From Symbiodinium natans (Eukaryota; Sar; Dinophyceae; Suessiales; Symbiodiniaceae): DNA of 64,000 nucleotides. Made by a program: the position numbers and the translations under genes. The DNA is taken from positions 248,001-312,000 of the forward strand of contig CAJNDS010002287.1 of the NCBI GenBank assembly GCA_905221605.1, in the 5' to 3' direction. Positions 1 through 11,629 of the stretch are shown one piece after another; positions within the stretch are counted from its first letter, which is position 1, and every line of letters begins with the position of its first letter. The notes under the pieces are model-generated. The model had not been told where the DNA came from, made no database searches, and saw only the letters and a list, made by a program, of their open reading frames with translations.

Positions 1-1
1 C

Positions 2-403
2 GTATTCATTACTGGAGCGCCTGGCAGTGGCAAAACGCGCTCATGTGCTTTTCTCGGAGTGCTTGTTGCTTGCCTGACGAGTCGACTTACCCTGTACACT
101 GCTCATGGCAACGAGTCGGTCCGTGCCTATGTCGAGACGGTGGATAGGTTAACGTCAGCCAGCAATGACTTTGTTCGCAATCGCATCACTCGCATACCGG
201 GCAACAAGGAGAAGGATACTTACAAGCTCCCCTTTGACGCGCATGATGCGTATCGGGGGCTACTTGTAGCCACGACACACGGAACGATCGTGGCACGTAA
301 CGTTTTGGCTGGCAAATCCAGCATTCCTCGCCAACCCCAGGCTGCCTGGACGGCAAACTCTTTGATCCGGCCGCCCAGTGGCTGGCAGCTACTACAAGGG
401 TAA
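2..403 (+). CDS. 5'-truncated P-loop NTPase, SF1 helicase-like fragment
   Basis: The frame is open from base 2 to a TAA at 401-403 and is cut by the window edge. It carries a textbook Walker A motif GAPGSGKT at nt 14-37, preceded by the hydrophobic beta strand VFIT and followed by a hydrophobic helix, as in superfamily 1 DNA/RNA helicases and related AAA ATPases. Downstream come LTLYTAHGNESVRAYVE and a second strand, LLVATTHGTIVA, the layout of helicase motifs Ia and Ib. Motif II (DExx) is not reached before the stop, so this is only the N-terminal RecA-like part. From memory, UPF1-like helicases with this spacing occur in repeated dinoflagellate genes, but I could not search. A neighbouring frame stays open just downstream (393-545), which suggests decay by frameshift. 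The P-loop is sure; the family is inferred. Confidence 0.55.
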   Translation, partial: VFITGAPGSGKTRSCAFLGVLVACLTSRLTLYTAHGNESVRAYVETVDRLTSASNDFVRNRITRIPGNKEKDTYKLPFDAHDAYRGLLVATTHGTIVARNVLAGKSSIPRQPQAAWTANSLIRPPSGWQLLQG

Positions 404-1316
404 AGAGCAGGCTAGCAGTGTACTCTGCCTTCTCAGTGCTGCCGTTACGCTGGCCTTGTGTGGGTCATTGCACGTGCCCACATGGCTTCCAGAGGAGGTG
501 CGCTGGAATTTCCTTCTTGCGCCAAGAAATACACAGGAGAAGTAGTCGAAATCATGCCACTTTCTGCCTGCCTGCATGAAGGATTCAGACGGATCATACC
601 AATGAAGCGAGTTTGCTGGGTTCTCGAAGGGCTGCCCTTCCTTTGTCGTGCAGCTAGGAGAAGTCCGAACACAAATTACCCCGATTCACCTCCTTGTCTC
701 GACCTTCGAGGCCAGAGAGCCACGCGGTTGGTTTACAGACCTGAGTGGCTTCGGCGGGTTGGACAGACCATCGAATGCAGGATTTTGTGAGCAGTCAATA
801 GCGGCAGCTGATAAATGCATTGTGGCAACGCCTGCCCGACAGCTTGCTGCACTTCGGGTCAGTTACATCGAAACGGGTACAAACGGCCCGTCAACCGCCC
901 CCCCCTACTACGCCGGGTTCTCCCAAGCGCAGCTCCGTGCTTCAGGCAGGGCAGACTTCCAACGATCACTTCCGCGTAGCCCCCTTCTTTCGAAAAGAGA
1001 GAAGAATCGAAGGAAAGAGGAAATAAGTATTCTAACCCTCAGTTTCTTGTTGTTCTTCGAAGCTCCCTTCGTCCTCACCTTCGAAGCTTCGAAGCTTCGA
1101 AGCCTTGGTCCTTACCTCCTTCAGACCTTCACACCCCCCCCCCCTCCCCTCCCTCCTTCCCCTCTTCTCCCCCCCCCCTCCGACCCTTCAACTTCGAAGG
1201 CTTCGACAGCTTCGAAGCCCCCTTCGCCGAAGGATAACGGGATGCAGCCCCCTCTATGTCGAGGAAGTGTTCAAAATTTTCGAAGCATCTGCGCGACGGG
1301 CCACATCCAGATCTGA
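393..1316 (+). pseudogene. decayed continuation of the helicase-like ORF
   Basis: Frame 3 is open at 393-545 and contains HVPTWLPEEVRWNF-like, well-composed protein sequence. It is open again at 648-1316, first with plausible protein (HLLVSTFEAREPRGW), then running into low-complexity Pro-rich and CTTCGAAG-repeat sequence after about 1040. Frames 2 and 3 alternate as the more protein-like one, which fits a gene broken by indels. No conserved motif was recognised. It is placed with the helicase fragment only by adjacency and strand. Confidence 0.25.
1056..1283. repeat. cluster of palindromic CTTCGAAG octamers
   Basis: CTTCGAAG and one-base variants recur about ten times between 1056 and 1283. 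There is a back-to-back triple near 1079-1102 and a second group at 1191-1240, separated by a C/T-rich run. The motif is its own reverse complement. I see no gene here. Confidence 0.6.
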
Positions 1317-3062
1317 GTTAAACAGCTGGACCGTTGAACTCCAAAGCTCCAATCCAGACAAACCTACGCGTCCGTTCAGCAGACACTTAAGTCGTCTTTA
1401 CACAGAGCGCCGTAATAGCGCCTCAGGGCCTCAAGGCGCTGTGGGCAAGCTGGAAAGACGCTTTAGGGCAGGGCCGCCTGGACACAGGCCTTCTTCGCGG
1501 ATGCGTCGTAGCATGTGCGCATCAGTCGCATGATAGGCTCTCTCAGGGCCACCGCGACCGCCGAGCAGCCGCTGGCCGCCTGGCACAAAGGAGATCCCTG
1601 CACCCTTTGAGTGCCCCTGCGCATTTGCCTCAAGTTGGTCCTCTGACGCACAAACCATGCCAATTGAATCTGGCGAACGCTCCGCACAGTATGAATCCGT
1701 CCGGCAAGCAACTTCACGGCGAGGATGGAAGCGAGCCACAGGGCTGTGTCTCGTCCACCTCCACGTCCATGCAGCCCAATGGCTCCGTCGATAGGGAGGT
1801 GGCAGGCCCCCACTGAGTGACCAAGAGGAGGACGTGGGCACCCGCGGACTCTGCAGTCCGGAGGTGTGGAAGCAGACAGCCAAGCAGTGCCTGAACCCTT
1901 AAGGGTTAGGCGGCTTACCGACGACTGCTCCCGCGTCCGCACGCAGTGGCAGCACGCCGCTTGAGGTGGTTATGGCCGTTGCCGTCAGGGCTTGCGGGCA
2001 TGCGTGGGCTGTCAGGGCACCGGGCGCCTGCCCTGATTCTTAGAGCGCCTGAGCTTCCAAGCGGTGCGAATAAAGTGAGCACTTTACCTAAAGACTTGAG
2101 CAAAAGTGAAGTTTTGACAGCGTCGCAAAGTCCGTCAGCCACTTCCATATTCTGTGTTTAGAATTGGGCGGGGAAGCTTTCCTGGGTTGCATGTTGCAGA
2201 ATCGGCGGGCAACGCGAAAAAGAAGGTTGTTGCGTTGCAAACTCTCCCACAAATAAACATACATGGAACACATGTGTCTTTTCACGTTTCTACAATTAGA
2301 TGATCAGCAACCTTTAGTCTGCGGGTCCAAGACACTGGTTGCAAATTTGAAGAGCCATCTCAACTCAAAAACTTCTCAGTCCCGCTTTGGATTTTTTAGA
2401 GAACGCTAAAAAATTGACTGCAAGGTTCGCTGAATCCGAAGCCCTGTCAACTCCATCAGGCTTAGTTGAAAGTCTCAAACCTAGGCCGACAGCCTTATCC
2501 AACCAAAAAAAAGGTTCTTATCGAAACTGCACCCCAAAAGTTAAACTTAATCATCTGTCGATTGAGATACAACCTTCATCCAGACCTTGAACGACCGGTT
2601 GGTTGATAACTTGGGTTTGCTGAGCAAAGGCTTCAAAGCAATTTGAAAATTGAAAAACGCATAAACGAAAAGCAAATAGGCTTAAGCAAACGGTGGGATT
2701 CTTGATAGGTCCACTTGGAATAAAATACAATCCACCATCTCTGTGAAAATTTCCAAATAAAGCCATCAGAAGTTGCAGCGCCTACGATGCAAATGCACTG
2801 TGATAGTGTAATACAAAACGCTGGAATGGCACAGTGAGTGCAAAAGGCGCTGTAGCAAAAAAGGAGCTGTGGCAAGTTTCGAAACAGCAAAAGGCGCCGG
2901 GCGCCTGTTGCTCTTGAACGAATGGCACTGCCCTTCAATAAGTTGAAGCTGGTGCTTCAGATGTCTCCTGCTGCATGACGTCTGCGCTGAAGGTATCGAG
3001 TTGCGTGTCTTTACTACTGCAGCAAATCTGCACTTTTCTGTGCCATCGCACGCCATCCAGCG
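1317..3062. other. no supportable gene
   Basis: Short overlapping ORFs occur on both strands without a recognisable motif or consistent codon bias. From about 2100 the base composition becomes AT-richer with runs of A and T. The stretch may be further decayed element sequence between the helicase and Tpt1-like remnants. Confidence 0.4.
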
Positions 3063-3326
3063 CTTCCACAGGGAGTCGATTACACGTCACTTATGCCAGA
3101 CGGCAAAGGAAGCGACCGAGCACGCTCTGGCAGAGACACCCTGCTGATTTACTCCGTCCAGGCCCTCCTTGACGCCAGGGTTACCCTGTGGGTGACGACC
3201 AATGGATATATAGTTTCACCCGACATTCTGCCACCCAGTTGCCTTGATAAGGTTGCATTGGCAGCCAAAAGGCTTGTGACATCGAAGGGCTTGCCTCTAT
3301 TTTTGCATTTGTCTCTACTGCTTTAG
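3063..3326 (+). pseudogene. Tpt1/KptA-like (tRNA 2'-phosphotransferase) remnant
   Basis: Frame 3 reads as GC3-rich protein from about 3063, with an ATG at 3093, to a TAG at 3324-3326. The core has GKGSDRARSGRDTLLIY, then VTLWVTTNGYIVSPDILPP and a CLDKV end. The order RSGRDT, hydrophobic strand, helix, NGY, then LPP resembles the C-terminal half of RNA 2'-phosphotransferases (Tpt1/KptA). Those enzymes use NAD+ to remove a 2'-phosphate left at a splice junction. The N-terminal half with the catalytic H and R residues was not found in frame, so this is a fragment. It lies between the helicase fragment and the hydrolase-like pseudogene on the same strand, probably as part of one element. The family assignment is from memory of the motif and is tentative. 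Confidence 0.35.
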
Positions 3327-3730
3327 TCCCCTACCCTAACGTTCCCCCACGCCACTTGACCCAGGTCCTCATCGTTGCCGTGGTGCGCTGGAATGTGCTC
3401 TTCTCAGCTCGGCCTCTCTGGGAGCCGTCTATTCAATGTACTGCTTCGGCGCTTGGTGCCCCTGTCCTGGTCAATGGCAGGTTACTCATCAGCTCTACAG
3501 CCGCCAAGTTGCTTGAGGGACCTTGCATCAGCACCACTCGAGTGCACAAGAGTACTTCTTATTCAGACTCTTGTGGACCGGCAGACGCCAGGCGCGCAGT
3601 GGCCCCAGCTGCGGCAGGTCCGGGCGCAGGTGCAGAAACAGCCAGCCGACAAGTCGTTGGCTGGGCCTGCCTCCGAACATCATAGTGGCACTCACTTGCA
3701 GTTCCATAACTTAAGGGAGCAACTTTTAAC

Positions 3731-4078
3731 GTGAAGGCATCCGGCCCCTCCGGGGAGCCACTCCCACTGCCTCCAGTGGGCAATTGGATCCTGGCTACCC
3801 CTGCTGGCACAGATTTGTTTTTGCGCATTACCAATCATCAAATAGCAGAAGACCTTATTGAAGGGTTCGCTTTGTCGCTTTGGGAACGCCAGCATCGAAC
3901 ACTCCTCGAAGCTTTGTCGGGGTTTTACCTGCTCCTTCATTGCGTGGTTCAAGGCGTCCCACACCACGTTTACAGCCTTTGGGAGGAGAGTTGGCAACTC
4001 ACCTGGGAAACCTTTGCAACATTCTGCGAGCATGGATCGGGGACTTCAATGCAACTGGAGCAAAACCCCTTGCGCTAG
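3731..4078 (+). CDS. unassigned ORF, possible element remnant
   Basis: The frame runs 115 codons with mixed but plausible composition: a Pro-rich start, then LIEGFALSLWERQHRTLLEAL and a Trp-rich stretch. Overlapping frames are also open, so it may be non-coding. The start codon is not ATG. No family was recognised. Adjacent ORFs between 3327 and 4320 have no better support. Confidence 0.2.
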   Translation: MKASGPSGEPLPLPPVGNWILATPAGTDLFLRITNHQIAEDLIEGFALSLWERQHRTLLEALSGFYLLLHCVVQGVPHHVYSLWEESWQLTWETFATFCEHGSGTSMQLEQNPLR

Positions 4079-4819
4079 GCATGCAACCCACGAATGTCCC
4101 CGAGACGAGCTCTTCTTTATCCTTCTCCCGCATTCGTGCCAGCTTCCTGGAAGGTCGTATCGGCCCCCCCCCCCCGGGAAGCCGTTCTGCAAAGACTCTT
4201 TCTGCACAGCTATGTTTTTCTTTGTACTTCAGTGTTAACTTAAACTCCTGCACACAAAGAACCGCAAAACCTTGGAAGCACTGGCAGCGCACCAATGCAC
4301 ACACCAAGGCAGAGTGACGGTTGAAGAGGTACATGTTACACATGTTTTGAAACTGCTAGGGAACAGACAACTGTGGGGTCTGTGAAGGTTGTGGTGGGAC
4401 AGTTGTCCTTAAAGACTAAAAATGTTTCGCAAAAACTTTCAGTTGCATGCAGTTTTAAAGGACTCCAGATGCCGTTGCCACTCGGATCTGACGGTGCAAA
4501 CACTTACTTTTAAAAGTAAAGCGGGGGTCTGGAGGCGCAGCCCCCAGCCAATTTTATCATCCATTTCTGCCAAAAATACCTTACTTGGGTTTTTTGCCTG
4601 ACGGCAAAATGGGGGTGCGAAGCACTCTCTGCTTGGCATCAAATCAGGGGGCCACATGGATTACATGGCCCCATTACCTACGACGGAGCTAAGTATGGCC
4701 GAAATTTCGGGCGCGGCATGGTGTTCTAGGGCCATAGGGCCAGATTAACAAACCTGTCGGCAGTCTCATCAAGAGTCTCATATTGCCCAGCAGCGTCAGC
4801 AGATCCTCAGCAGAAGATC
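4079..4819. other. no supportable gene
   Basis: Only short shadow ORFs are present, plus a C12 homopolymer near 4166. Nothing here has a motif or a splice context I would defend. Confidence 0.4.
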
Positions 4820-4827
4820 ATCAGCAG

Positions 4828-4863
<36 letters not shown>

Positions 4864-5290
4864 ACCATCATCATCATCATCATATCAGATCATAGCATAT
4901 CATATATCATCACATCGTGTCATTGTATCATCATCATCAGCATCACCATCATCATCATCATCAATCATCGTCGTCATCATCATCCTGCCAGGTCCTGAGT
5001 CCTGAGCCCTGGCATCTTGGCAGTCCGGCTTCCCGGCGGTCCTGGTGCTGGCACGCGGTCCTGGCCTGGCATTGCCGCCGCATTGCCTGGCATTGGCATC
5101 AATCATAATCGCATCATCGCATCGCATCATGAATCATTATGCATTGTGAAGTATGAATCATCAATCATCAGTCATCAATCATTCATTCAGTCATGACTCA
5201 TGACATGAGATCATGATGAGCCACGAGTCATGAGTCATGAGTCATGAGATCATCATGAATCAGGAACCATGAATCAGTCACAGTCACAGC
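4820..5290. repeat. ATC microsatellite followed by degenerate ATGAGTC/ATCAATC repeats
   Basis: A nearly pure (CAT)n run covers about 4828-4880 and continues imperfectly to 4985. After a short unique stretch, degenerate AATCATC and GAGTCATGAGTCATGA motifs run from about 5105 to 5290. Another patch of the GAGTCATAAGTCAT type lies at 6115-6180. Poly-His/Ser frames across it are artefacts of the repeat. Confidence 0.85.
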
Positions 5291-5409
5291 CACAGTCACG
5301 GCAGTCACGTGAGTCATTGCGGCCGCCGCAACCCATCGGCCACAAACACGGGTCATGAACAATGAAAAACTGCCTTGGTTTCCTTTCAGCTTTGTTCGCG
5401 TCGAATCCA

Positions 5410-5980
5410 GCCAAGACTTCAAACTCAGCCCATCTTTCTTTTCTGCTGTTTGGCTTGACGTGCATTTTTTCCTGTTTGCAGAAAAGGCTGAAACAAAACC
5501 ACCAGCAATGAAACAGGACTTCAAAGAACTTGGTCTGTGTTTTTCAGCTGTCCTGGCTTGACACATGCAGGCCACACCATACTTGAGATGCAAATTGGAG
5601 ATGCTTTTTTGCTACGTTTTTAAAGCAAATTGTTTTTAAAATTTCAAACATGAAAAAACGTTTAAAACACAGAAAAAAACTGGTTTCGAAGCATTTCAAA
5701 GTCTGCAATATGAATATTAATTTTGGAATGCCTTGTTTAGAAACAAAATCGCTCTGAACAAACTTGCCTGAAAAACAAAATCAAAAAAAAAACGTTAATT
5801 AATTTTCGTTCAATTTTTCTTGTTTGAGAAACATTGTCAACGAAATGAACAAGATGATCCATACTAACTTTTTGAAACTGAGCCAACCGGCTTGCTTTGG
5901 ATCAAAATTTAACATATTGAAAATCTTAAAAAACATTAGAAAAAACGCGGCGTTCAAAAAAAACAGAATGTATTTTGTGG
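5410..5980. repeat. diverged AT-rich direct duplication, copy 1
   Basis: Starts at CCAAGACTTCAAACTCAGCC and ends near ATGTATTTTGTGG. It aligns in order with 6256-6613, sharing several blocks of 15-20 nt (for example GAGAAACATTGT..AACGAAATGA and CTAAC.TTTTTG.AACT.AGCCAACCGGCTTG) with indels between. It is too AT-rich and stop-laden to be coding. Confidence 0.6.
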
Positions 5981-6255
5981 AAGTCATAAGTCATTTTTTT
6001 TCCTCCACTGCTTCTTCGACGCAACAGCGCCCCAGTAAGCTAGAGCAATGAGATTCAAAGAGGGATGAGACGGCGCACCTACCATCAAACCAACATCAAA
6101 CGAAAGTGCAAAGACATGGGAGTCATAAGTTATGAGTCAGAAGTCATGTCATAGAGTCATAAGTCATTGAGTCATGACTCATGTCCACGGCCACCACCAC
6201 CCACGCGTCGCCGTCGCGGTCTGCAATTTGGGTTGTCGTAGCCCATCTTGTCAAA

Positions 6256-6613
6256 GCCAAGACTTCAAACTCAGCCCATCTGTCTGGCTTGACACATGCA
6301 AGGCAAGACCAAACTTGAGCAAATTGAAGATGCGTTTAGCAAATTATTTGCAATTTCCAACATGAAAAACATTTAAAACCAGAAAACACTGGTTTCAAAG
6401 TTGCCTTGGTCAAAGCAGATTGTTTTCAAAATTTCCAAAAACGAAAAAATGAGAAACATTGTTAACGAAATGATCTGAAAACAAAAATGAGCCACTAACT
6501 TTTTGCAACTAAGCCAACCGGCTTGGTTTGGATCAAAATTTTAAATTTTGAAAATTTTCAAAAAACATTGCAAGAAACGCGGCATCCAAAAAATCTAGAA
6601 TGCATTCTGTGGA
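6256..6613. repeat. diverged AT-rich direct duplication, copy 2
   Basis: Second copy of the 5410-5980 segment in the same orientation, shortened by internal deletions. It ends at GAATGCATTCTGTGG, matching GAATGTATTTTGTGG in copy 1. The AT-rich sequence continues to about 7200 with no gene. Confidence 0.6.
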
Positions 6614-7998
6614 ATGGTTGGTTTAAAAAATCATTTTGGAAATTCCTACATGCTATCTTGCCAAGTGGAGCAAACAAAAAAGTTTTCAACGAAAGAAAAA
6701 AAACCACATTTGTTTTTTTTTTTTCATGGTTTTCAAAAACAAAAATTCAAATTTCTGAAAATATGTAGCTTTCAGATGTTCCGTGTGGGAAAATTCCTGC
6801 TAACACCACTGCAGAGAGCTGAACAACAACCCCAGCGACGCCTTTGAACAACAAAATTGACTCAAAAACCTTGAAAAGTGCTGAAACTCATATTTTGGAA
6901 AATTTGAAAAAAATGCCACGGAGAGTGCTTTGCATCATGAAAGACAGTCTTTAAAAGCAAAGAAGAGCAATATTAAGACAACTTTCAACACAAATCTGAT
7001 AGATTGTGCAATTCAAAGAAAAACAATTGAATTAAAGAAATTCTGCTTTTTGGCTTCAAGATCTTCAGATTTTTTTTAAAAAAATTGAGAATTTTGACAG
7101 TTGGATTTTTGGAACAAAGCAATTGGTAAGATTTTGATGAACAGTGGTATGGAGTGGAGTTAGAGTTTTGGATTTGAAGTTTTGGGTTTGAGTTTTAGTT
7201 GGAGTTATTTGGAATGATGAAATGCAAAAAACAAAAAAGATTCGGAGGTGGAATTCAGAATGCGTTCCCTTTTCTACAAGTAAATGGGGTACTAGCGCAC
7301 CCAGGATACAAGAATGTCAGTTTATCACGCAAATGTTGTGCGCGTTCCATGAACAAGAACGGCGGCGTTCTGTACATTCAAGTGGCTACCTTTGTTCTTG
7401 CCAAGGCGGAGCCTGAGTTTGGCTGCCTGCTCAAGCATACCTTGTGCTGAGCGCTTTACTGCGCTTGTCCTTGACCAGGAAAGACTTGGCTTGCATAGTC
7501 TATAGCAGGAACGGTTGCTGCCACCTGTGGCAAACGTGACTGGCTGGTCACTTGCAGAAACTTTCTTGGAACGCAGGCACTGAAGAAACGTCTTGCAACG
7601 AACCTCTGTACCTGCTAGCACCAGTGTAATTTGCTGGCTCCCCTCAGGTCTTTGGCAAGCGGTCAGCGAACACATCGGCAGGGCAGAGAGGCGGGAGCGA
7701 TTAAGCAGGACTTCAGAGCATTCGACTTGGCCTCACATGTCAGGTTGGAGGAGGCTCGCCCATCTTCATTCCATTCCTTCTCCACCGCGAACGGAGATGG
7801 CTTAGCAAATCTTGTAGGCACCCATCGCCTCACGGCCCTCAACACCTGGAGATGGATTGGTGCTCTTTCATCTGGATGCCTTAGATGCTAGGCACCCCCA
7901 GCTTCCTAGCTTCTGCATTCCGGACCTAGTGCGGTGTCGGTGTTGGGCCAAGCACTTCAGCGAATCATCATGCCCAGTGGAGTGCCCACTCCATTGGC
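6614..7998. other. AT-rich to mixed sequence, no supportable gene
   Basis: Homopolymer-rich AT sequence runs to about 7200. Overlapping ORFs on both strands follow at 7200-7890 without recognisable motifs. The right part may belong to the decayed element that becomes readable from 7999. Confidence 0.35.
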
Positions 7999-9909
7999 AT
8001 GCATGATCAGGTGCCGTTGGACCAAGTCCATCATTTTCAGTGCCTGCGCAATACCTCTCTTGCTGGAACAAAGGCCAGCAGGCATTCGGACTTCGTGTTT
8101 GCGTGGGCGTTGCTCGGCAGGTATGTGCATGAGCTTGCGTGCCACAGATTGACTTTGGCAGCTCCCTGTTGGGCAGGTAAAAGGAGTCCGAACTTGGGGG
8201 CAAGGTCCGCACGAGCAGGGTTTCCTCCCCTTGCTCATCGGTTATGGCAGTTCTCATTCCCGATTGGCGATCCTCCCTGGTCCCGACTTGTTCATGGCCA
8301 ATCGTTATGAGGTTATGCCCCCCCCGTTTGTGCACGGATATGGTGCCAAAGGGAAAAGTATCTTGCAGCTATGGGGGAACGTGAACCGGCTGCCCACCTT
8401 GCCCGAGTCCATTTGGGGCAATGGCACCACCGTCCCTCTGTGGGCCTTGGTCGGAAAAAAGGGCAGCGGGCCAGTGAGGCTCCAACTTTTCCCTGGGGTT
8501 CCCATGTATTGGAAAAAAGAGGTCTTGTCCTCTTGCAAAGCCACCCCGACATGGCGCAGTCGGCCTAACACCCCGAAAGGGCAGCTAGCCATGCTGGCTG
8601 CCGCCTCGCATGCATGGTTTGCCCAGGCGGATTTGCCCTGGACTCTCTTTGTGGAAGATACCAAGGCCACGCCTGTGGGCCTTAGCCAATACTGGGACGA
8701 CGGACTGGCCATGCGGGTGCAGCAAGCCCTTGCAGCCTTTCGCCTTTCCTGCTTTCCAGTACCCGCCCCCAAAGCCTTACTTAACGCCTGCAGGGGAGTG
8801 TCGGTCGCTCTTCATCAGTGGGATGAACGGGAAAAAAGAGAATACGCCCCCCTCTGTGTCCGGCAGTATCATCCACACCGCCAACTCTTATGCACTGACG
8901 GGCCTGGAGATGGAGGCATCCCATGCTCTGTTGCTCCTGCCTCAGGCTGCCCAGGTGTGGGCGCGTGCTCTGTACCCCAAGGTGGAAGGATGTGGCTTGC
9001 CTGCGGCTGTGAGAGCTAGGATTAGCTCCGTCAAAGCCTCCTTAACAATGCACCCTGCCTTGGCCCATTTGCACATGCCACACACTGCTGCGTTAACGGC
9101 TTTGCATGTGAGCCTCGCCGCGGGTAGAGCAGGTGAATGCAAATTACGCGTCGCTGGATTCTCAGCTGGTTCCTATACGGGCGCAGCTGCGGTTATTGCT
9201 TGGCACGAGCGTCAACAACTTCCCCAATGCAAGGGTGACTTTGTCCCCATCGACGCACGCTTGGGCGGAATAGCCATGCCACGAGCCATGTTGCGCGATA
9301 TTCTCACATCGGAATTGCGGCATGCTGTTAGCCTTGTTCACCATGAGAGCGACCAGCTCTGCATCTTCCGGCCCAGTTTGGCAGCAAGAGAGCAAGCGAT
9401 CCGCGAGGGAGCACGCCTATACTATTTCTCCGGGTCTGATGCACTCGGCAATGGTGGGGCACTCTTATGGCCACTTTGTCGAAAGTGAGGAGCTCTTCCA
9501 GCTTACGCCGGGGGAATATGTGCATAAAGACCTTACTCGAAAGATTTGCGGCTTGGCTGACCCTCGGCTTGATCGCGCAGTCCGAGCATCTTTAATGGGT
9601 GTCGCCTGCGGCTCTGTCCAGCTGCCGGAAGATTCCCAAGCATTCGTCAAATCCGTACTAGGACGACTGATAACTCGCCCCGACCTGGAGAATTTTTTCC
9701 GGCTGCCCCCTGCCTCGAATCGGGGTATCGCAGACCTACGAAGTGAATGCATCAAAGTCCTCTTGGCAGAAGCAAAGCCGCACCTGACGGACCTGCCACT
9801 ACCGTATCATGAGCTGGGCCCCACGATGAAACTTGTGCTGGACATGTGGCTCCCCCACCTGCCACTTGAGCGCCTAGTTGACATGCTGGGCTACCAGGGC
9901 AGAAATTGA
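7999..9909 (+). pseudogene. alpha/beta-hydrolase-like gene broken by frame changes
   Basis: Protein-like sequence moves between frames: frame 1 at 7999-~8150, frame 2 at 8153-~8830, frame 3 at ~8840-9440 and frame 1 at ~9440-9909. One change falls at an A6 run near 8831. Read piecewise, it carries the three landmarks of an alpha/beta hydrolase in order. These are a nucleophile elbow GFSAGSYTG (about 9156-9182), an acid-containing HHESDQL after a hydrophobic strand (about 9340-9360), and a histidine segment GHSYGHF (about 9458-9478). The broken frame means it is not translatable as it stands, unless the assembly has indel errors. Substrate is unknown. It lies directly upstream of more element ORFs on the same strand. 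The fold call is moderately supported. Confidence 0.5.
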
Positions 9910-9910
9910 G

Positions 9911-11592
9911 GAGGAGCCTTCGGAGCAATACCATTACCCAGAGCAAGCAGCAGTAAAGCGTGCCGGCACACCTGTGGCGGTCAAGCCAGGCACTCATACC
10001 TGGCCGATCTGCCTGCTTCACCGAGTCTGTCCAAAGGCGTCAGTCATCCTTCTCACACCTGAGCTAATTGATGTCCCTGAATGGAGTAGACTGTGGTTTG
10101 CGGTTGCTGGCAAAGTCCCCGCCAAAGGTACTGCCTTGCTGGTTACCTTGCGAGAGGGTGGTGGGGATGTGGCCTCAATGCGGTCCCTGCGGACCTTTAT
10201 ACGCCGGCCACCTTGCCCGCGGCATTGCTCAGACAAACGGCCAAAAATGCAGGACCGTGGAAAAAGGGACAATGCGAGATGCCCTCTTGGGGCAAGCCCA
10301 ACTTGGGCTCGGGCTTTTCCGATGTCTTATTCTCACCGGTTTCCATGCTAGAGTCGATCCTTTGCATGAGTATCGTCAAGCCGAAACAAGCAGAGACAGT
10401 CATGCAGGCCGCCGGGCTCAAGGCCATTGTCGGACCGGCCGTCAATCTCTCGCTCTGTTCCTCCATGCGCCTGCCCCCAGAGATTGCTGCCATCCTGTAT
10501 GCATGTCGGTATTCGGAGGCCTGTATGTTCGAGCTGATGGGCCGAGCTCCCTACCTTCGCATGCCGCCAGGTCCCACGGTGCAGCATCTGCTCGGGCGGC
10601 CTCTGCGTAGCCCTGCTGGCAGGTGGATGGAGACCTGTAGATGGGTACGGGTGCCTGCCCAGGATGAGACCCAAACCAAGTTAGGCAACAGCTATGACCT
10701 CAGCAGGGTGCTGGCGGACATTGTGCTTACCTTTGGGCACCAGGTGTACCCGGGGTCGCCCATTGGGTTGGTCTCCCAGTATGCCAAAATTGTGGTCCAA
10801 ATGAAGTTCATGCTGCAAAAAAGTGTCCCGGCGGAGCAGCTAGGAGGAGACCACATGAGCCTCATGGAGGCATGTCAAACCGCGGAGGACTTCCCGTTGA
10901 CTGGTCCGCCTAACACATGGAGTCTTGTAGCATTTAGAACCTTCCTTATGAAACACATTGCGGCTCTGAAACGCTTCTTCAGCGCTATTACCACCGCCTG
11001 CTCCACTGGCCCCACTCATGGTGTCTGTGTTTTCGTCACATGTCGGGCCTCCGGTTTCCTGTTCAACAGCGAGGCGGGCTTTGCCCGGGCCACCTCCTCC
11101 TTCACTAGGGGGTTGGGGCCGCTGGTCTTTGTTGCACCGCATTACTCCGATGGAATAAGCGCATGCTTCCAAATGGCGGCTTGTGCCACGGGGGGACTCC
11201 TTGATTGCTCCGACTACCTGCGCACGCAAGCCAGCCTGTGGAGCATGGATGGCCCTGGCATTGCAATGGAATCACACAAGCAAGCCTTCAGGGAACGGAA
11301 GGTGGCAAGCATTGTGTTGCCCGTTGAGCGCAAGGTTGGGCTGGACCTCTTCGGTACGCCACCCCTGGACCAGGCGTGGGCACTGAAGGCTACTTGGGGA
11401 GAGACGCGCGAGGTCCTTTACCGAACGCTTCGGACCGAAGGCTGGGAATCTCCCTCCTACACGTCCAACTCCTACTCTGGCACGATTGCCAGTCTGCAAG
11501 CGCGTGGCTTCGTCCTGGAGCCTGGAGCCCTTGCCCAGTGCAGTGTACTGTGTCCCCTTTCAACCGGTGCGGGAAGGGGACGGGGTGGCTAA
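9911..11592 (+). pseudogene. long element ORF of unknown function, one internal frame change
   Basis: After the hydrolase-like part, frame 2 stays protein-like from about 9898 to 10165 (PICLLHRVCPKASVILLTPE). The sequence then switches to frame 1, which is open to a stop at 11590-11592 and gives over 450 codons of even composition (ILYACRYSEACMFELMG; ADIVLTFGHQVYPGSP; SYTSNSYSGTIASLQ). Codon third positions favour G/C. No catalytic motif was recognised. With the upstream hydrolase-like portion it may have formed one large protein. The single frame change near 10165 could be mutation or an assembly indel. Confidence 0.45.
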
Positions 11593-11629
11593 ATACCTCA
11601 CCTATTTGCTAGGGGATACGAAAATTAGG

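Noticed and set aside
4783-5130. His-rich and Asp-rich ORFs
   Set aside because: Reading of ATC microsatellites.
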